Shown here: positions 54,122 through 63,780 of the stretch, one piece after another | How the letters are laid out: the number at the start of each line of letters is the position of its first letter | How positions within the stretch are numbered: position 1 is the first letter of the stretch | From: Butyrivibrio sp. | Lineage (GTDB): Bacteria; Bacillota; Clostridia; Lachnospirales; Lachnospiraceae | NCBI RefSeq assembly: GCF_017433805.1 | Contig: NZ_JAFRGN010000043.1 | Location: forward strand, 62,001 to 126,000 | Direction of reading: 5' to 3' | Length of the DNA: 64,000 nucleotides | Notes under the pieces: model-generated | Databases searched by the model: none | Told to the model about the DNA's origin: nothing | Seen by the model: the letters and a program-made list of their open reading frames with translations, nothing else | Program-made: the position numbers and the translations under genes

Positions 54122-56998
54122 TTATTTAACAGGGCCAAGATATGTTGTTGGAAGCTCGTAGTTCTTGCGTTTTATTACAAGCTTTTCAATTATCACGCCT
54201 GGCTCTCCGGCATAAACTTTTATAGTATTATTCCCCGCCTCGAGGTTAACACTGCCTGCAACCTGTCTGCCTGCAGTAAGCACGCCCTGCGCCCAGTCAG
54301 CATCCTGCCATTCAGTATAGTAATGGTCTGATACTGAATAAACAGTCTGTGGCTTATCGTCGCCTACTGATACGTAGAATTTCATTCTGCCGCCTTTAAC
54401 AGAAGGGTTTCTGGTCATCAGGTAAAAGAGAACGTCATATTCTCCAGCTTCATCTACACCAAATTCATAAGTTACATATGGGATATCAGCTTTATTGCCT
54501 GCATTGTCGCCAGATTCATAACTCTTCATTGGTGGGAATGCCTTGATCGCAGAGCCTTCTCTTCCAAGGAACTCAACAACTTCAAAGCCGTTACCATTAG
54601 CCTTATGATTATCTGTGAAATCTGCAGCATTGATGCAGTAATATGGTCTGTTTCTTTCACCCAATTTGAATAACAGATCCACATAGGTCTTCTGTCCATT
54701 GTCAAAAGAAATATCTACGCGGCCTTTAACCTCTGATACGCCATTGTTCCTGCCCAGGCTAAATACAACTGTATCTCTGCAAGCCTCTAAACCAACTCTT
54801 CCGCTTTCCTTATCACAGGTAATAGCGTCAGATTCCAGCGTGATCTTGTATTCAAAGCCAATCTCTCCTCTTGTATCTATATCAAGGAGTGTTTTGCGAG
54901 AAGATACTGTTCCAGCAACATCATTACCTGCAACAGCCAGATCCTCGCAGATAATAGGTGCCATATCCTGCCAATATGCTCCCAGATGGTATCTGTCCTG
55001 ACCTCTGAAGCTCACCATAGCCTTGGCTACAGAAAGTGGAGCCACCTTGTTTACAACTGGATATGACCACTCTCTGTCATCCCAGCTTCTAAAGCCTGTA
55101 TGTGCAGAGCTAAGGCAGTGATTCCACTTGCCGTCAGCGATGTGATGGAACTCATCAACGAGTCTCTTATCTTCAGCTACTCTCTTTTCAATCTCATCTA
55201 TGTAAGTGTTAGCATAAAGGCTTCCTTTTCTTGCAAGCTCATGGTTCATTCCTGTCAGTATCCATGCAATCACAAGATTAAGAGAAGCTGCAGCTGCATA
55301 ATAAACAACACTCTCATAAGTTAAAAGAGCTTCTCCTGAAAGCTCCTCTTTGAGCTTATCTGCAGTAGCCAGAATGTCCCTTGCCTCAGCAAGTATTCTC
55401 TCTCCCTCTCCAAGATGAACAGGATGATAAATCCTCTCGTTCATCGTTTCAGGTGTTCTCATGGCATTGAGTCTTGTGTAACCCTCAAGTACCTTGAAAA
55501 GATCAGCCTTCTGCTCTGCGCTAAGGCGTTTTCCAAACTGCTGATCTATCCATTTGTATGCGAACTCTTTTACCTTATTAAGACCATTTAAGCCCCAGGT
55601 ATCATAGTCGTAGGCAAGCTCCATGAAAAAGCTAAGAGGATACTCCATCTCCTTGAGGTCACCGACGTTTACAATCCACATCTTGGTAACACCAGCCTCA
55701 TAAGCAGTTGTCATCTGCTCCCAGGTCTTGGTCAGACGATTGCAGTTAGTCCACTCATAGCTGATTGGCGCTCCGTGATAGTCAAAGTGATAATACATAC
55801 CATATCCGCCTGGGTGATTTCTCTCAGCCTCTGTAGGAAGGTTGCGAAGGTTTCCATGATTATCATCACTTAAAAGAAAAATCGCATCCTCAAGCTCAGC
55901 CCAATCCTTGAGTCCTTCACAGGTCTCGTCTCCGTAGTAATAATCCTCAACCTCTTTGTAGATGGCGAGCATTCTCGGAACAGCCTTAAAATCTTCTGAA
56001 ATATGCTCCTTAAGAATCTTATCCTGAGCGAGGATAGCTTTTTTAACAACCTCGATATTATCCTTCATGGTAGCATCTTCTGGAAGAAGCTTAGAATCTG
56101 CTTCTCCACGCATACCTATAGTGATAACACTCTCAAAATCCTTATTTCTAAGAACACCATTTTCCCAGAACTTAGTGATAGCCTTCTCGTTAGAAAGAAA
56201 ACTCCAGGAATTGTCATCTCCATATTCCTTGTACTGCTGCTGCCACTCATTACCAGCTCTGAACAGTGGCTCATGATGCGATGTTCCCATGATAACCCCC
56301 AGTTCATCAGCAAGCCTTGCATTCTCAATGCCAGGTCCATCCTCTGGGAAATTGGAATTCCACATGGCAGGCCACATATAATTGCCCTTAAATCTAAGGA
56401 GAAGCTCAAATACCTTGCGATAGCACTTGGCATTAACGCCGCCAAACTTCTCATAAGCCCAATTACCAAAAGCTGGCCACTCATCATTTATAAAGAAGCC
56501 TCTGTAATAAACGGAAGGCTCTTTAGAAACAAAGGCACCCTTATCATTCTCTTTTATCTCAAGTTCTACAACCTGCTTTTTCTCAGGATAAGCATCGCCA
56601 AAGTATACAAGAGGTGATACTCCGCACAACTCAGATAAATGGAGCATTCCATAGATTGTGCCCCTCTTGTCGCTACCTGCGATTACAAGCACGCTCTTTC
56701 CCTGATATTCTAAAGTCTTCATTATGAATACTTCTCTTTTACCAGCTACCTGACTCAAATCAACGAGTCCTGCACCCTCAAGCTCTGTCAGCAGAGCGCT
56801 CTTACCAACTGTCGCAGCAACAACTGTAGCCTCGGTCTCAGCATCAGCCAAACTACTAACAATCCTTGGTGTCTTGTCAGTTACAAGACATATATCTTCT
56901 GCGACAGTCTTACCAATCTCCTTAACTCCCGCAAACGCAGACTCTTCAATAATGATGTCCGCTACTCTTTTCCCATCACATAAAACAAACTTAGCCAT
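54122..56998 (-). CDS. GH115 family xylan alpha-glucuronidase
   Basis: A 958-residue enzyme of family GH115, which removes 4-O-methyl-glucuronic acid side chains from xylan. Recognisable blocks are IAGSDKRGTIYGMLHLSE, YYRGFFINDEWPAFGNWA, LRFKGNYMWPAMWN, GIENARLADELGVIMGTSHHEP, YHFDYHGAPISYEWTNCN and WIVNVGDLKEMEYPLSFFMELAYD. A C-terminal beta-sandwich domain (about 790-950) follows, also typical of the family. No signal peptide is present, so the substrate is imported oligosaccharide, in keeping with the cytoplasmic GH10-esterase fusion nearby. Family assignment is firm; activity is family knowledge. Confidence 0.93.
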   Translation of the reverse strand: MAKFVLCDGKRVADIIIEESAFAGVKEIGKTVAEDICLVTDKTPRIVSSLADAETEATVVAATVGKSALLTELEGAGLVDLSQVAGKREVFIMKTLEYQGKSVLVIAGSDKRGTIYGMLHLSELCGVSPLVYFGDAYPEKKQVVELEIKENDKGAFVSKEPSVYYRGFFINDEWPAFGNWAYEKFGGVNAKCYRKVFELLLRFKGNYMWPAMWNSNFPEDGPGIENARLADELGVIMGTSHHEPLFRAGNEWQQQYKEYGDDNSWSFLSNEKAITKFWENGVLRNKDFESVITIGMRGEADSKLLPEDATMKDNIEVVKKAILAQDKILKEHISEDFKAVPRMLAIYKEVEDYYYGDETCEGLKDWAELEDAIFLLSDDNHGNLRNLPTEAERNHPGGYGMYYHFDYHGAPISYEWTNCNRLTKTWEQMTTAYEAGVTKMWIVNVGDLKEMEYPLSFFMELAYDYDTWGLNGLNKVKEFAYKWIDQQFGKRLSAEQKADLFKVLEGYTRLNAMRTPETMNERIYHPVHLGEGERILAEARDILATADKLKEELSGEALLTYESVVYYAAAASLNLVIAWILTGMNHELARKGSLYANTYIDEIEKRVAEDKRLVDEFHHIADGKWNHCLSSAHTGFRSWDDREWSYPVVNKVAPLSVAKAMVSFRGQDRYHLGAYWQDMAPIICEDLAVAGNDVAGTVSSRKTLLDIDTRGEIGFEYKITLESDAITCDKESGRVGLEACRDTVVFSLGRNNGVSEVKGRVDISFDNGQKTYVDLLFKLGERNRPYYCINAADFTDNHKANGNGFEVVEFLGREGSAIKAFPPMKSYESGDNAGNKADIPYVTYEFGVDEAGEYDVLFYLMTRNPSVKGGRMKFYVSVGDDKPQTVYSVSDHYYTEWQDADWAQGVLTAGRQVAGSVNLEAGNNTIKVYAGEPGVIIEKLVIKRKNYELPTTYLGPVK

Positions 56999-57127
56999 AA
57001 CATTCCCCTTATGTCAGTTTTTTCCAATAAAATAGGCTGTATACTCAGCCTATTCATAAGGATAACGCTACTCACCAACTTTCCTCTACCTACCTAATGC
57101 GCACCACTTCTCAATTAGCATAAAAAA

Positions 57128-57153
57128 AGAGGTAGGCCAACAGGTCTACCTCT
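57128..57153 (-). terminator. Terminator of the M18 aminopeptidase gene
   Basis: Minus strand AGAGGTAGACC, loop TGTT, GGCCTACCTCT, then TTTTTTATG. Confidence 0.85.
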
Positions 57154-57168
57154 TTCACAGGTGTTCAA

Positions 57169-58668
57169 TTATTCATTTCTGAAATCAACGTTCTGAAGGA
57201 ATGATACATAGCCTCTCTTTGCTTCGAAGAGGTCAGCCTTATCGATTACTTCCCATGGTGCGTGCATGTTGAGAACTGCTACGCCGGAATCGATAACATT
57301 CATTCCATAAAGTGCAAGGATGTAAGCGATTGTTCCGCCGCCACCTACATCTACCTTACCAAGCTCAGCTGTCTGGAAAATGATTCCATCCTTCTCGAAG
57401 GCACGTCTGATCTCTGCAATGTACTCTGCGTTAGCATCGTTAGAACCAGACTTACCTCTTGAACCTGTGAACTTGTTGAATACAAGTCCTTCGCCGAGGA
57501 ATGCTGCGTTCTTCTTCTCAAATGCTGATGCATATGTAGGATCGAAGCCGGCACTTACGTCTGAAGAAAGCATGCAGGAATTTGCAAGACATCTTCTAAG
57601 TGCAAGATCGTTGTAGCCTTCCTTTGTAAGATTCATAAGCTCTGCAACAGCGTTCTCAAAGAACTTAGACTGCATACCAGTAGCACCAACGCTACCAATC
57701 TCTTCCTTGTCTACAAGGATGCAGCAACCAGTTCTCTTAAGGTTCTTGGCTTCAAGAAGAGCTCTCATTGAAGGATATGCGCATACTCTGTCATCGTGGC
57801 CATAGCCAAGGATCATTGATCTGTCAAAGCCAGCATCTCTTGACTTACCAGCTGGTACAATCTCAAGCTCAGCTGAGATGAAATCCTCTTCCTCTACGCC
57901 ATAAAGGTCATTTAAAAGAGCAAGGATTCCGCGGCGAACAGCGCCTGAAACCTTTCCGCTCTCTGCCTTTTCAGCCTTCTCAGCTGCAAGGGCATATTTC
58001 TCGCCTGCTGAAAGCTTAGGATCAGCCTTCTCAGCCTTTTCTTTTTCCTTAGACTCAACAACAAATGGTCTGTGACCAATGATAAGATCAAGAGCCTCAC
58101 CCTCGATAACCTTGGCAGCTGTCTTGCTCATCTGATCAGCAGCAAGGTGGATCAGAAGATCTGAAATGAAGAATACTGGATCATCCTCATCCTCACCTAC
58201 ATTAAGCTGTACTGTTGTGCCATCCTTTTTAACAAATACGCCGTGGATAGCAAGAGGCATAGCAACGAACTGGTACTTCTTGATACCGCCATAGTAGTGA
58301 GTATCAAGGTAAGCAAAACCGCCATCCTCATAAAGTGGGTTCTGCTTAACATCAATTCTAGGAGAATCAATGTGAGCTCCGAGGATATTAAGTCCCTGCT
58401 CAAGTGGCTCAGAACCAAGCTGGAACATAACGATGGACTTGTTCATCCATACACTGTAAACCTTGTCGCCTTTTTTAAGCTTAGTCTTACCACCAATAAG
58501 TGTATTGAGTTCTCTGTAGCCTGCTGCCTCAATCTCATTGACGATAGTATCAATCGCTTCTCTCTCAGTCTTGGAATTATCAAGGAAGTTCTTGTAGTCC
58601 TCACCGAATTTGTCTACAGCCTTAAGCTGTGTTGCGCTATAAGTAGTCCAAACATTTTTTCTGTTCAT
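57169..58668 (-). CDS. M18 family metallo-aminopeptidase
   Basis: A 499-residue cytoplasmic zinc aminopeptidase of family M18 (aspartyl aminopeptidase type, tetrahedral assemblies). Metal and catalytic motifs: LNILGAHIDSPRIDVKQ, LVDKEEIGSVGATGMQSKF, SSDVSAGFDPTY and NMHAPWEVIDKADLFEA. An Ala/Lys/Glu-rich insertion lies at about 205-240, a likely surface helix of this family. The gene has its own promoter just after pheT and a palindrome at 58704-58724, so it appears separately regulated. The preferred substrate residue cannot be told from sequence. Confidence 0.92.
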   Translation of the reverse strand: MNRKNVWTTYSATQLKAVDKFGEDYKNFLDNSKTEREAIDTIVNEIEAAGYRELNTLIGGKTKLKKGDKVYSVWMNKSIVMFQLGSEPLEQGLNILGAHIDSPRIDVKQNPLYEDGGFAYLDTHYYGGIKKYQFVAMPLAIHGVFVKKDGTTVQLNVGEDEDDPVFFISDLLIHLAADQMSKTAAKVIEGEALDLIIGHRPFVVESKEKEKAEKADPKLSAGEKYALAAEKAEKAESGKVSGAVRRGILALLNDLYGVEEEDFISAELEIVPAGKSRDAGFDRSMILGYGHDDRVCAYPSMRALLEAKNLKRTGCCILVDKEEIGSVGATGMQSKFFENAVAELMNLTKEGYNDLALRRCLANSCMLSSDVSAGFDPTYASAFEKKNAAFLGEGLVFNKFTGSRGKSGSNDANAEYIAEIRRAFEKDGIIFQTAELGKVDVGGGGTIAYILALYGMNVIDSGVAVLNMHAPWEVIDKADLFEAKRGYVSFLQNVDFRNE

Positions 58669-58703
58669 AAATACTTACCTTCTTTCTTAATAATAAGCAT
58701 CTA

Positions 58704-58724
58704 CTGACATATTTAATGTCAGTT
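58704..58724. promoter_or_regulatory. Operator-like inverted repeat upstream of the M18 gene
   Basis: ACTGACAT-ATTTA-ATGTCAGT, perfect 8-bp arms, between the promoter at 58766-58794 and the start codon at 58668; it lies in the transcribed leader, so it may also act as an RNA hairpin. Confidence 0.45.
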
Positions 58725-58736
58725 AGGTGCAATAAA

Positions 58737-58767
58737 ATAGCCATTACTTTTTGTTAGCAATGGCTAT
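58737..58767 (-). terminator. Terminator of pheS-pheT
   Basis: Minus strand ATAGCCATT, 13-base loop, AATGGCTAT, then TTTATTG. Its 5' arm directly follows the -10 of the M18 promoter. Confidence 0.72.
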
Positions 58768-58794
58768 TATATCATTTGTTTTGAATACAATCAA
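58766..58794 (-). promoter_or_regulatory. Sigma-A promoter of the M18 aminopeptidase gene
   Basis: Minus strand TTGATT (58789-58794), 17-bp spacer, consensus TATAAT (58766-58771), starting only 3 bp beyond the pheT stop codon. Confidence 0.75.
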
Positions 58795-58796
58795 AC

Positions 58797-61217
58797 TTAG
58801 CTACGAATCTCTATTCCCATAGTGAATGAAAGCTTTCTGAGCATCTTATCTACATATCCGCTAACAGCGTCATATGTAAGCTCCTCATCCTTAGGAGTGA
58901 ATGTAATTGTAAATGCCATACTCTTCTTACTTGGAGGAATTGGAAGTCCTTCATAAACATCGAAGAGCTTAACATCTGTTACATATTTGCATGAACCATA
59001 GATTGCATCCTCAACTTCGCCACATGTAACTGTCTTATCCATGATAAGAGCAAGGTCACGCTTAACTGGAGCGAACTTGGGAAGTGGCTCGAATGAAGGA
59101 GTCTTGCCATACCACTTCTCAAGAACAGAAAGATCGATTTCGCAGATATAAGCAGGAATTCTCATATCTGTATCATCCTGAATCTCGTATGTGATCTGTC
59201 CAAGATATCCAACCTCTTCACCCTCGCATGTGATCTTGGCTGCTCTGTATGGGTGAAGGAATGTCTTAGTTGTAGGCTCATACTTGAAACTGATATGAAG
59301 TGCCTTAGCAACATTCTCAGCAAGTCCCTTCAATGTGAAGATATCCTCATCCTCACCGAAGATACCGATACAAATAGTAGCCTTCTCTTCTGGATACTCA
59401 GTAAGTGGAAGTGACTTAGGAACAAATCTGTTACCAAGCTCGAAAATTCTTCCTTCAAGAGTTCCCTTCTTCTGGTTTCTTGCAATTGCATGGATCATCT
59501 GAGCTGCAAGTGTTGTTCTCATAAGAGAAAGATCTTCATTGATAGGGTTGAGGATTCTGATAGCATTTCTCTCAGTTGCATCCTCAGGGAATCTCAGAAG
59601 ATCCAGGTCACTTGGTGAGAAGAATGAATAGTGCATTCCCTCGTAAGCGCCCTGAGCACAAAGAGCTCTCTTAATCTTAAGCTCAGTCTTCTGTCTAAGG
59701 TTTCTGCCACCCATTGTTACGTTAGCGTTAGCAAGGAATGTAGGCTTAACGTGGTCATAGCCATACATACGGATAAGCTCTTCTGCAATATCAGGATAAT
59801 CTTCCATATCCTCACGATAAGCAGGAACCTTGATTGTAAGCTCATCGCCATTTATAACTGGCTCGAAATTAAGGTTTGTGAGGATTCTCATGATCTCATT
59901 CTCAGGAACCTCAATACCAAGAACGCCGTTTACTCTCTTGATAGAAGCCTTCATTTCCTTCTTCTCAATGCTGTTGCCTGTATTAACATCAACATGAGTC
60001 TTGGAAACCTTACCTGCACCGAGCTGCTCGATAAGGTGAAGTGCTCTCTTCATAGCGATAACTGTTGTGTACTCGTAAACACCCTTAGCAAAAGCTGCTG
60101 ATGAATCAGATGACTGACCAAGTGCTCTTGAGCTCTTACGGATGTTGTCACGCATGAACTTAGCAGCCTCGAAAGTAACTGTAGTTGTTGTATCACGAAT
60201 CTCTGAATTGAGACCACCCATGATACCAGCAAGAGCTACAGGCTTCTGTCCATCACAGATAACAAGGTTTTCTGATGTAAGTTCGAACTCATTCTCATCA
60301 AGAGTAACGATCTTCTCACCATCTTTTGCTCGTCTTACTACGATCTTATTTCCCTCAAGGAAATTGCCGTCGAAAGCATGCATTGGCTGACCAAGCTCTC
60401 TCATAATGTAGTTAGTGATATCTACGATGTTGTTGATTGAGTTGTTACCAACAAGAGCAAGTCTTCTCTTCATCCAAAGAGGACTCTCGCCGAGCTTAAC
60501 ATCGTAAACATAATGTCCAATATATCTAGGGCAAAGCTCTGGAGCTTCTACTGTTACGCTGAAGCCTTCGTTCTCCACCTCTGTCTCTGTGTAGCTAAGA
60601 TCAATCTCTTTTAATGGCTTATCAAGAGCAGCTGCTACTTCTCTTGCAAGGCCATAGATGCTCTGACAGTCAGGTCTGTTAGCTGTGATAGAAACATCGA
60701 AGATCCACTCATCAAGACCAAGGAGAGGCTTAACATCAATACCAACCTCTGTATCCTCAGGGAATACAAGAAGTCCGTTATAACCAGCACCTGGATACAT
60801 ATCCTCAGTTACACCAAGCTCAACACCTGAGCAAAGCATACCCTCTGAATCATATCCTCGAAGCTTACCCTTCTTGATAGTAGCAACACCGATAACTGTT
60901 ACATGGTCTTTCTCAGTTTCGATAACTGTTGCGCCAACAAGAGCAAGAGGATATTTGCCTCCGGCCTGAACATTGTCTGCACCACAGCATACCTGGAATG
61001 TTCCATGCTCACCAGCATTAACTGTACAAACATGAAGATGTGTATCAGGAATAGCCTCACATGTGAGAACCTCACCAACTACAACCTTAGATACATCCTT
61101 ACCAACTTCCCAGCACTCTTCAACTTCGAATCCGCAGTCAAAGAGCTTTTTCTCTAATTCTTTTGGTTCAATATCTATATCTACAAAATCTTTAAGCCAA
61201 CTTAAAGGTACTAACAT
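58797..61217 (-). CDS. pheT: Phenylalanine--tRNA ligase beta subunit
   Basis: An 806-residue beta subunit. The N-terminal tRNA-binding OB domain (about 40-155, KVVVGEVLTCEAIPDTHLHVC), the B3/B4 editing domain, the B5 domain (NRVNGVLGIEVPENEIMRIL and PAYREDMEDYPDIAEELIRMYGYD) and the C-terminal FDX-ACB anticodon-binding domain (PLPKFAPVKRDLALIMDKTV) are all present, the full bacterial layout. It charges tRNA-Phe together with the alpha subunit encoded 35 bp upstream. Both are controlled by the T-box leader at 62423-62740. A terminator follows. Confidence 0.96.
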   Translation of the reverse strand: MLVPLSWLKDFVDIDIEPKELEKKLFDCGFEVEECWEVGKDVSKVVVGEVLTCEAIPDTHLHVCTVNAGEHGTFQVCCGADNVQAGGKYPLALVGATVIETEKDHVTVIGVATIKKGKLRGYDSEGMLCSGVELGVTEDMYPGAGYNGLLVFPEDTEVGIDVKPLLGLDEWIFDVSITANRPDCQSIYGLAREVAAALDKPLKEIDLSYTETEVENEGFSVTVEAPELCPRYIGHYVYDVKLGESPLWMKRRLALVGNNSINNIVDITNYIMRELGQPMHAFDGNFLEGNKIVVRRAKDGEKIVTLDENEFELTSENLVICDGQKPVALAGIMGGLNSEIRDTTTTVTFEAAKFMRDNIRKSSRALGQSSDSSAAFAKGVYEYTTVIAMKRALHLIEQLGAGKVSKTHVDVNTGNSIEKKEMKASIKRVNGVLGIEVPENEIMRILTNLNFEPVINGDELTIKVPAYREDMEDYPDIAEELIRMYGYDHVKPTFLANANVTMGGRNLRQKTELKIKRALCAQGAYEGMHYSFFSPSDLDLLRFPEDATERNAIRILNPINEDLSLMRTTLAAQMIHAIARNQKKGTLEGRIFELGNRFVPKSLPLTEYPEEKATICIGIFGEDEDIFTLKGLAENVAKALHISFKYEPTTKTFLHPYRAAKITCEGEEVGYLGQITYEIQDDTDMRIPAYICEIDLSVLEKWYGKTPSFEPLPKFAPVKRDLALIMDKTVTCGEVEDAIYGSCKYVTDVKLFDVYEGLPIPPSKKSMAFTITFTPKDEELTYDAVSGYVDKMLRKLSFTMGIEIRS

Positions 61218-61252
61218 TTCATTTTCCTCCTATAGTTTTAGAAAACCCTGAA

Positions 61253-62299
61253 TTACTCGTAGTGATCGATCTGCTTGAGAACATCAAGGTCTGACTCAAA
61301 CAAGTGCTTGATGTTATTGATGCCGTACTTGAGCATAGCTGTACGCTCAATACCGATACCAAATGCAAATCCACTATATTCGTTAGAATCTATTCCGCAG
61401 TTCTCTAAAACCTTCTTGTTAACTACACCAGCACCGAGAACCTCGATCCAGCCAGTACCCTTACAAAGGTTACATCCCTTACCACCGCATGCAAAGCAGC
61501 TGCAGTCAACTTCTACAGAAGGCTCTGTGAATGGGAAGTATGATGGACGAAGTCTTGTTGTTGTACCTTCTCCGTAAATCTTCTGTACAAAGAGTTCAAG
61601 CGCACCCTTAAGGTCACAGAGTGTGATGTTCTTGTCTACTACAAGACCTTCCATCTGTGAGAACATAGGTGAATGTGTAGCATCATCATCTGAACGGAAA
61701 ACCTTACCAGGTGAAAGAATCTTGATAGGAGGCTTAGAATTCTCCATAACATGAATCTGACCTGATGAAGTCTGAGTTCTAAGAAGATACTCAGCGCTCA
61801 GATAGAATGTATCCTGCATATCTCTTGCAGGGTGATCCTTAGGTGTATTGAGGGCGGTGAAATTGTAGTAATCATTCTCAATCTCAGTGCCTTCATAAAT
61901 TTCAAATCCCATTCCTGCGAAGATGTCGATAAGTGTCTCTCTCATCTGTGTTACAGGATGAAGATTACCTGTGTAACGAATCTTAGCAGGCATTGTTACA
62001 TCCTGCTTCTCGCTCTCATAACGAAGCTGAAGCTCTTTTTCCTTCATCTTCTTGTCGAGTTCTTCGAAGTGCTCAAGAGCCCACTGTTTTAATTCATTGA
62101 CATTCTTGCCGTACTCGGCACGATCCTCAGCTGCAATGTTCTTCATTTCCTTCATGAGAGCACTGATCTTACCGTTCTTGTTGTCCATGAAGGTCTTTCT
62201 CATCTCGTAAACGAGCTTGGAGCTATCAAGCTTTTCAGAATTAGCTTTGATCTCTTCACGGATTGCTTCAATTTTCTGACGTAATGCGCTGTTTTCCAA
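61253..62299 (-). CDS. pheS: Phenylalanine--tRNA ligase alpha subunit
   Basis: A 348-residue class II synthetase alpha subunit. The N-terminal coiled coil (about 1-90) is followed by [19 protein letters not shown], the motif 2 region [32 protein letters not shown]-like [14 protein letters not shown], a CACGGKGC-type cysteine patch, and the motif 3 region [15 protein letters not shown] take the TTG at 62299 as start because AAGGAGGAAGG lies just upstream and the length is then normal. A longer reading to 62437 would run through the T-box terminator. It is the first gene of the pheS-pheT operon. Confidence 0.95.
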   Translation of the reverse strand: MENSALRQKIEAIREEIKANSEKLDSSKLVYEMRKTFMDNKNGKISALMKEMKNIAAEDRAEYGKNVNELKQWALEHFEELDKKMKEKELQLRYESEKQDVTMPAKIRYTGNLHPVTQMRETLIDIFAGMGFEIYEGTEIENDYYNFTALNTPKDHPARDMQDTFYLSAEYLLRTQTSSGQIHVMENSKPPIKILSPGKVFRSDDDATHSPMFSQMEGLVVDKNITLCDLKGALELFVQKIYGEGTTTRLRPSYFPFTEPSVEVDCSCFACGGKGCNLCKGTGWIEVLGAGVVNKKVLENCGIDSNEYSGFAFGIGIERTAMLKYGINNIKHLFESDLDVLKQIDHYE

Positions 62300-62422
62300 A
62301 ATTCCTTCCTCCTTCGATTCTGCTATGGAAATAATAAAACAGAATGTCGCTAGCGACATTCCTGCGCCGAGTGCGGATGCTTTAGCATCATCTTCATTTC
62401 GCACGAGTGCGCATAATAGAAA
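62300..62422 (-). other. pheS leader between the T-box terminator and the start codon
   Basis: It contains a perfect 20-bp palindrome, GAATGTCGCT-AGCGACATTC (62342-62361), followed on the minus strand by TGTTTTATTATTT, and a smaller hairpin CGCAC-GA-GTGCG near 62400-62411. No gene is seen. The palindrome could be a second terminator, a processing site or a small intergenic repeat. Confidence 0.5.
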
Positions 62423-62740
62423 GTCCCATAGCATCATTTAAAATGCTATGGGACGAATAATCTTCCGCGGTACCACCCATGTTCATGTTTCATATTCGTA
62501 AAAAGAAACATGCACTTAGTTTCTGCAGCTATAAGCTGCTCCACTTGATCCATAACGGGGACCTCCGTTCCAAGCTACCAGTCATAATAAGCCTTCACTT
62601 GGACTGCTCCGGTGCGAAATTTCCGTATATATCATTGCCATAAGAGGCTCTCAGCCAGTGACCTCTCTCTCTGGAATGGATGCTATCACATCTTCAGGCA
62701 AATGCCTGACACCATCGACGCATTTCTTTTGTTTAATTAC
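62423..62740 (-). ncRNA. T-box riboswitch, phenylalanine-specific
   Basis: Minus-strand leader of pheS-pheT. The T-box core GGGTGGTACCGCGG is at 62463-62478; its UGGU matches the ACCA end of tRNA-Phe. Upstream, Stem I shows AGAGAGAGGTCACTGGCTG in the apical part, and the specifier lies in GAAATTTCGCACCGGAGC, with codon TTC at 62616-62618. The intrinsic terminator GTCCCATAGCAT/ATGCTATGGGAC (62423-62454) is followed by TTTCT. Uncharged tRNA-Phe should stabilise the antiterminator and switch the operon on. Confidence 0.93.
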
Positions 62741-62746
62741 TTACAT

Positions 62747-62775
62747 ATTCTATGTGTCATATTAATAAAAGTCAA
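62747..62775 (-). promoter_or_regulatory. Sigma-A promoter of the pheS-pheT T-box transcript
   Basis: Minus strand TTGACT (62770-62775), 17-bp spacer, TAGAAT (62747-62752), placing the start near 62740. Confidence 0.72.
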
Positions 62776-62791
62776 CACTTTTTCGATTCTA

Positions 62792-63688
62792 TTACGCATT
62801 CTCGCTGAGCTTATCTACAAAGGCCTGAGCCATTTCACTAAGGTGAGCGCCCTTTCTGATGATGTAGCCAAATGTAAGATTCTCTTCCTCTTTGAGCTTG
62901 ATTGCCTTGATCTCATTTGAGTTTAGACTATCTCCCAGCATAGCTGCTCCGACAGCATATCCGTTAAGTCCCAGCATGAGCTCTATGGAAGTAGCTCTTT
63001 CGTTGGTGCTGATTATTTTCTTGTAATCGTAGGTAGCAAGTGCTTCCTCTCTATAGTAAAAAGAGGTGTTGTCGCCCTGATCAAATACCATACAAGGGTA
63101 ATCCTCCAGCTCATCAAGAGATATTACTTCCTTGTCTGCAAGAGGATGATGTGAGCTAAGATAAAGATATGTATTTCTGGTAAAGAGTTCATGGAATTCC
63201 AAAGAAGCATCGGCAAATATCTTCTTGAAGGTATTCTTGTTAAAATCACTAAGAGCAATAACGCCAACCTCACTCTTAAGAGTCTTAACATCCTCTATTA
63301 CTTCGCTTGTCTGAGTTTCTCTTATGTAGTACTGGTACTCTTCAAGATCAAACTCTTTAACTGTCTCTATAAATGCATTAACCGCAATTGTGTAATGCTG
63401 CATGGATACAGAAAACGTAGGCTTGTGTCCACTAGCATTGAGATATTTCTCCTCAACCTTCTCAAACTGCTCAACAGCGCTTCTTGCGTATGCAATAAAA
63501 GAAGCTCCTGCGGGAGTTGTGACAACACCGTTATGAACTCTTTCAAATATCTGAATCCCAAGTTCATTCTCAAGATCTCTTACTGCACTTGAAAGTCCAG
63601 GCTGAGATACATAAAGTCTGTCAGCAGCTCTTCTCATGGAGCATTCTTCATCAATAGCTATAATGTATTTTAGCTGTAATATGGTCAT
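62792..63688 (-). CDS. LysR-family transcriptional regulator
   Basis: A 298-residue LysR-type regulator. The N-terminal winged helix-turn-helix (residues about 1-62) reads MTILQLKYIIAIDEECSMRR and then AADRLYVSQPGLSSAVRDLE. The ligand-binding domain (about 90-295) includes LYLSSHHPLADKEVISLDELEDYP, the usual LysR core. The target is not evident: the upstream region (63689-63780) is short and leads to the small peptide gene on the same strand, and downstream is the pheS T-box. Its own promoter was not settled. Confidence 0.9.
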   Translation of the reverse strand: MTILQLKYIIAIDEECSMRRAADRLYVSQPGLSSAVRDLENELGIQIFERVHNGVVTTPAGASFIAYARSAVEQFEKVEEKYLNASGHKPTFSVSMQHYTIAVNAFIETVKEFDLEEYQYYIRETQTSEVIEDVKTLKSEVGVIALSDFNKNTFKKIFADASLEFHELFTRNTYLYLSSHHPLADKEVISLDELEDYPCMVFDQGDNTSFYYREEALATYDYKKIISTNERATSIELMLGLNGYAVGAAMLGDSLNSNEIKAIKLKEEENLTFGYIIRKGAHLSEMAQAFVDKLSENA

Positions 63689-63780
63689 ATCTTTACCTCT
63701 CTAAAGCGATAAATTTCTAGTACATAATAGCATACTACAGCTAATTATTCACACACTTATTTTATTATTTCTAAAAAATA

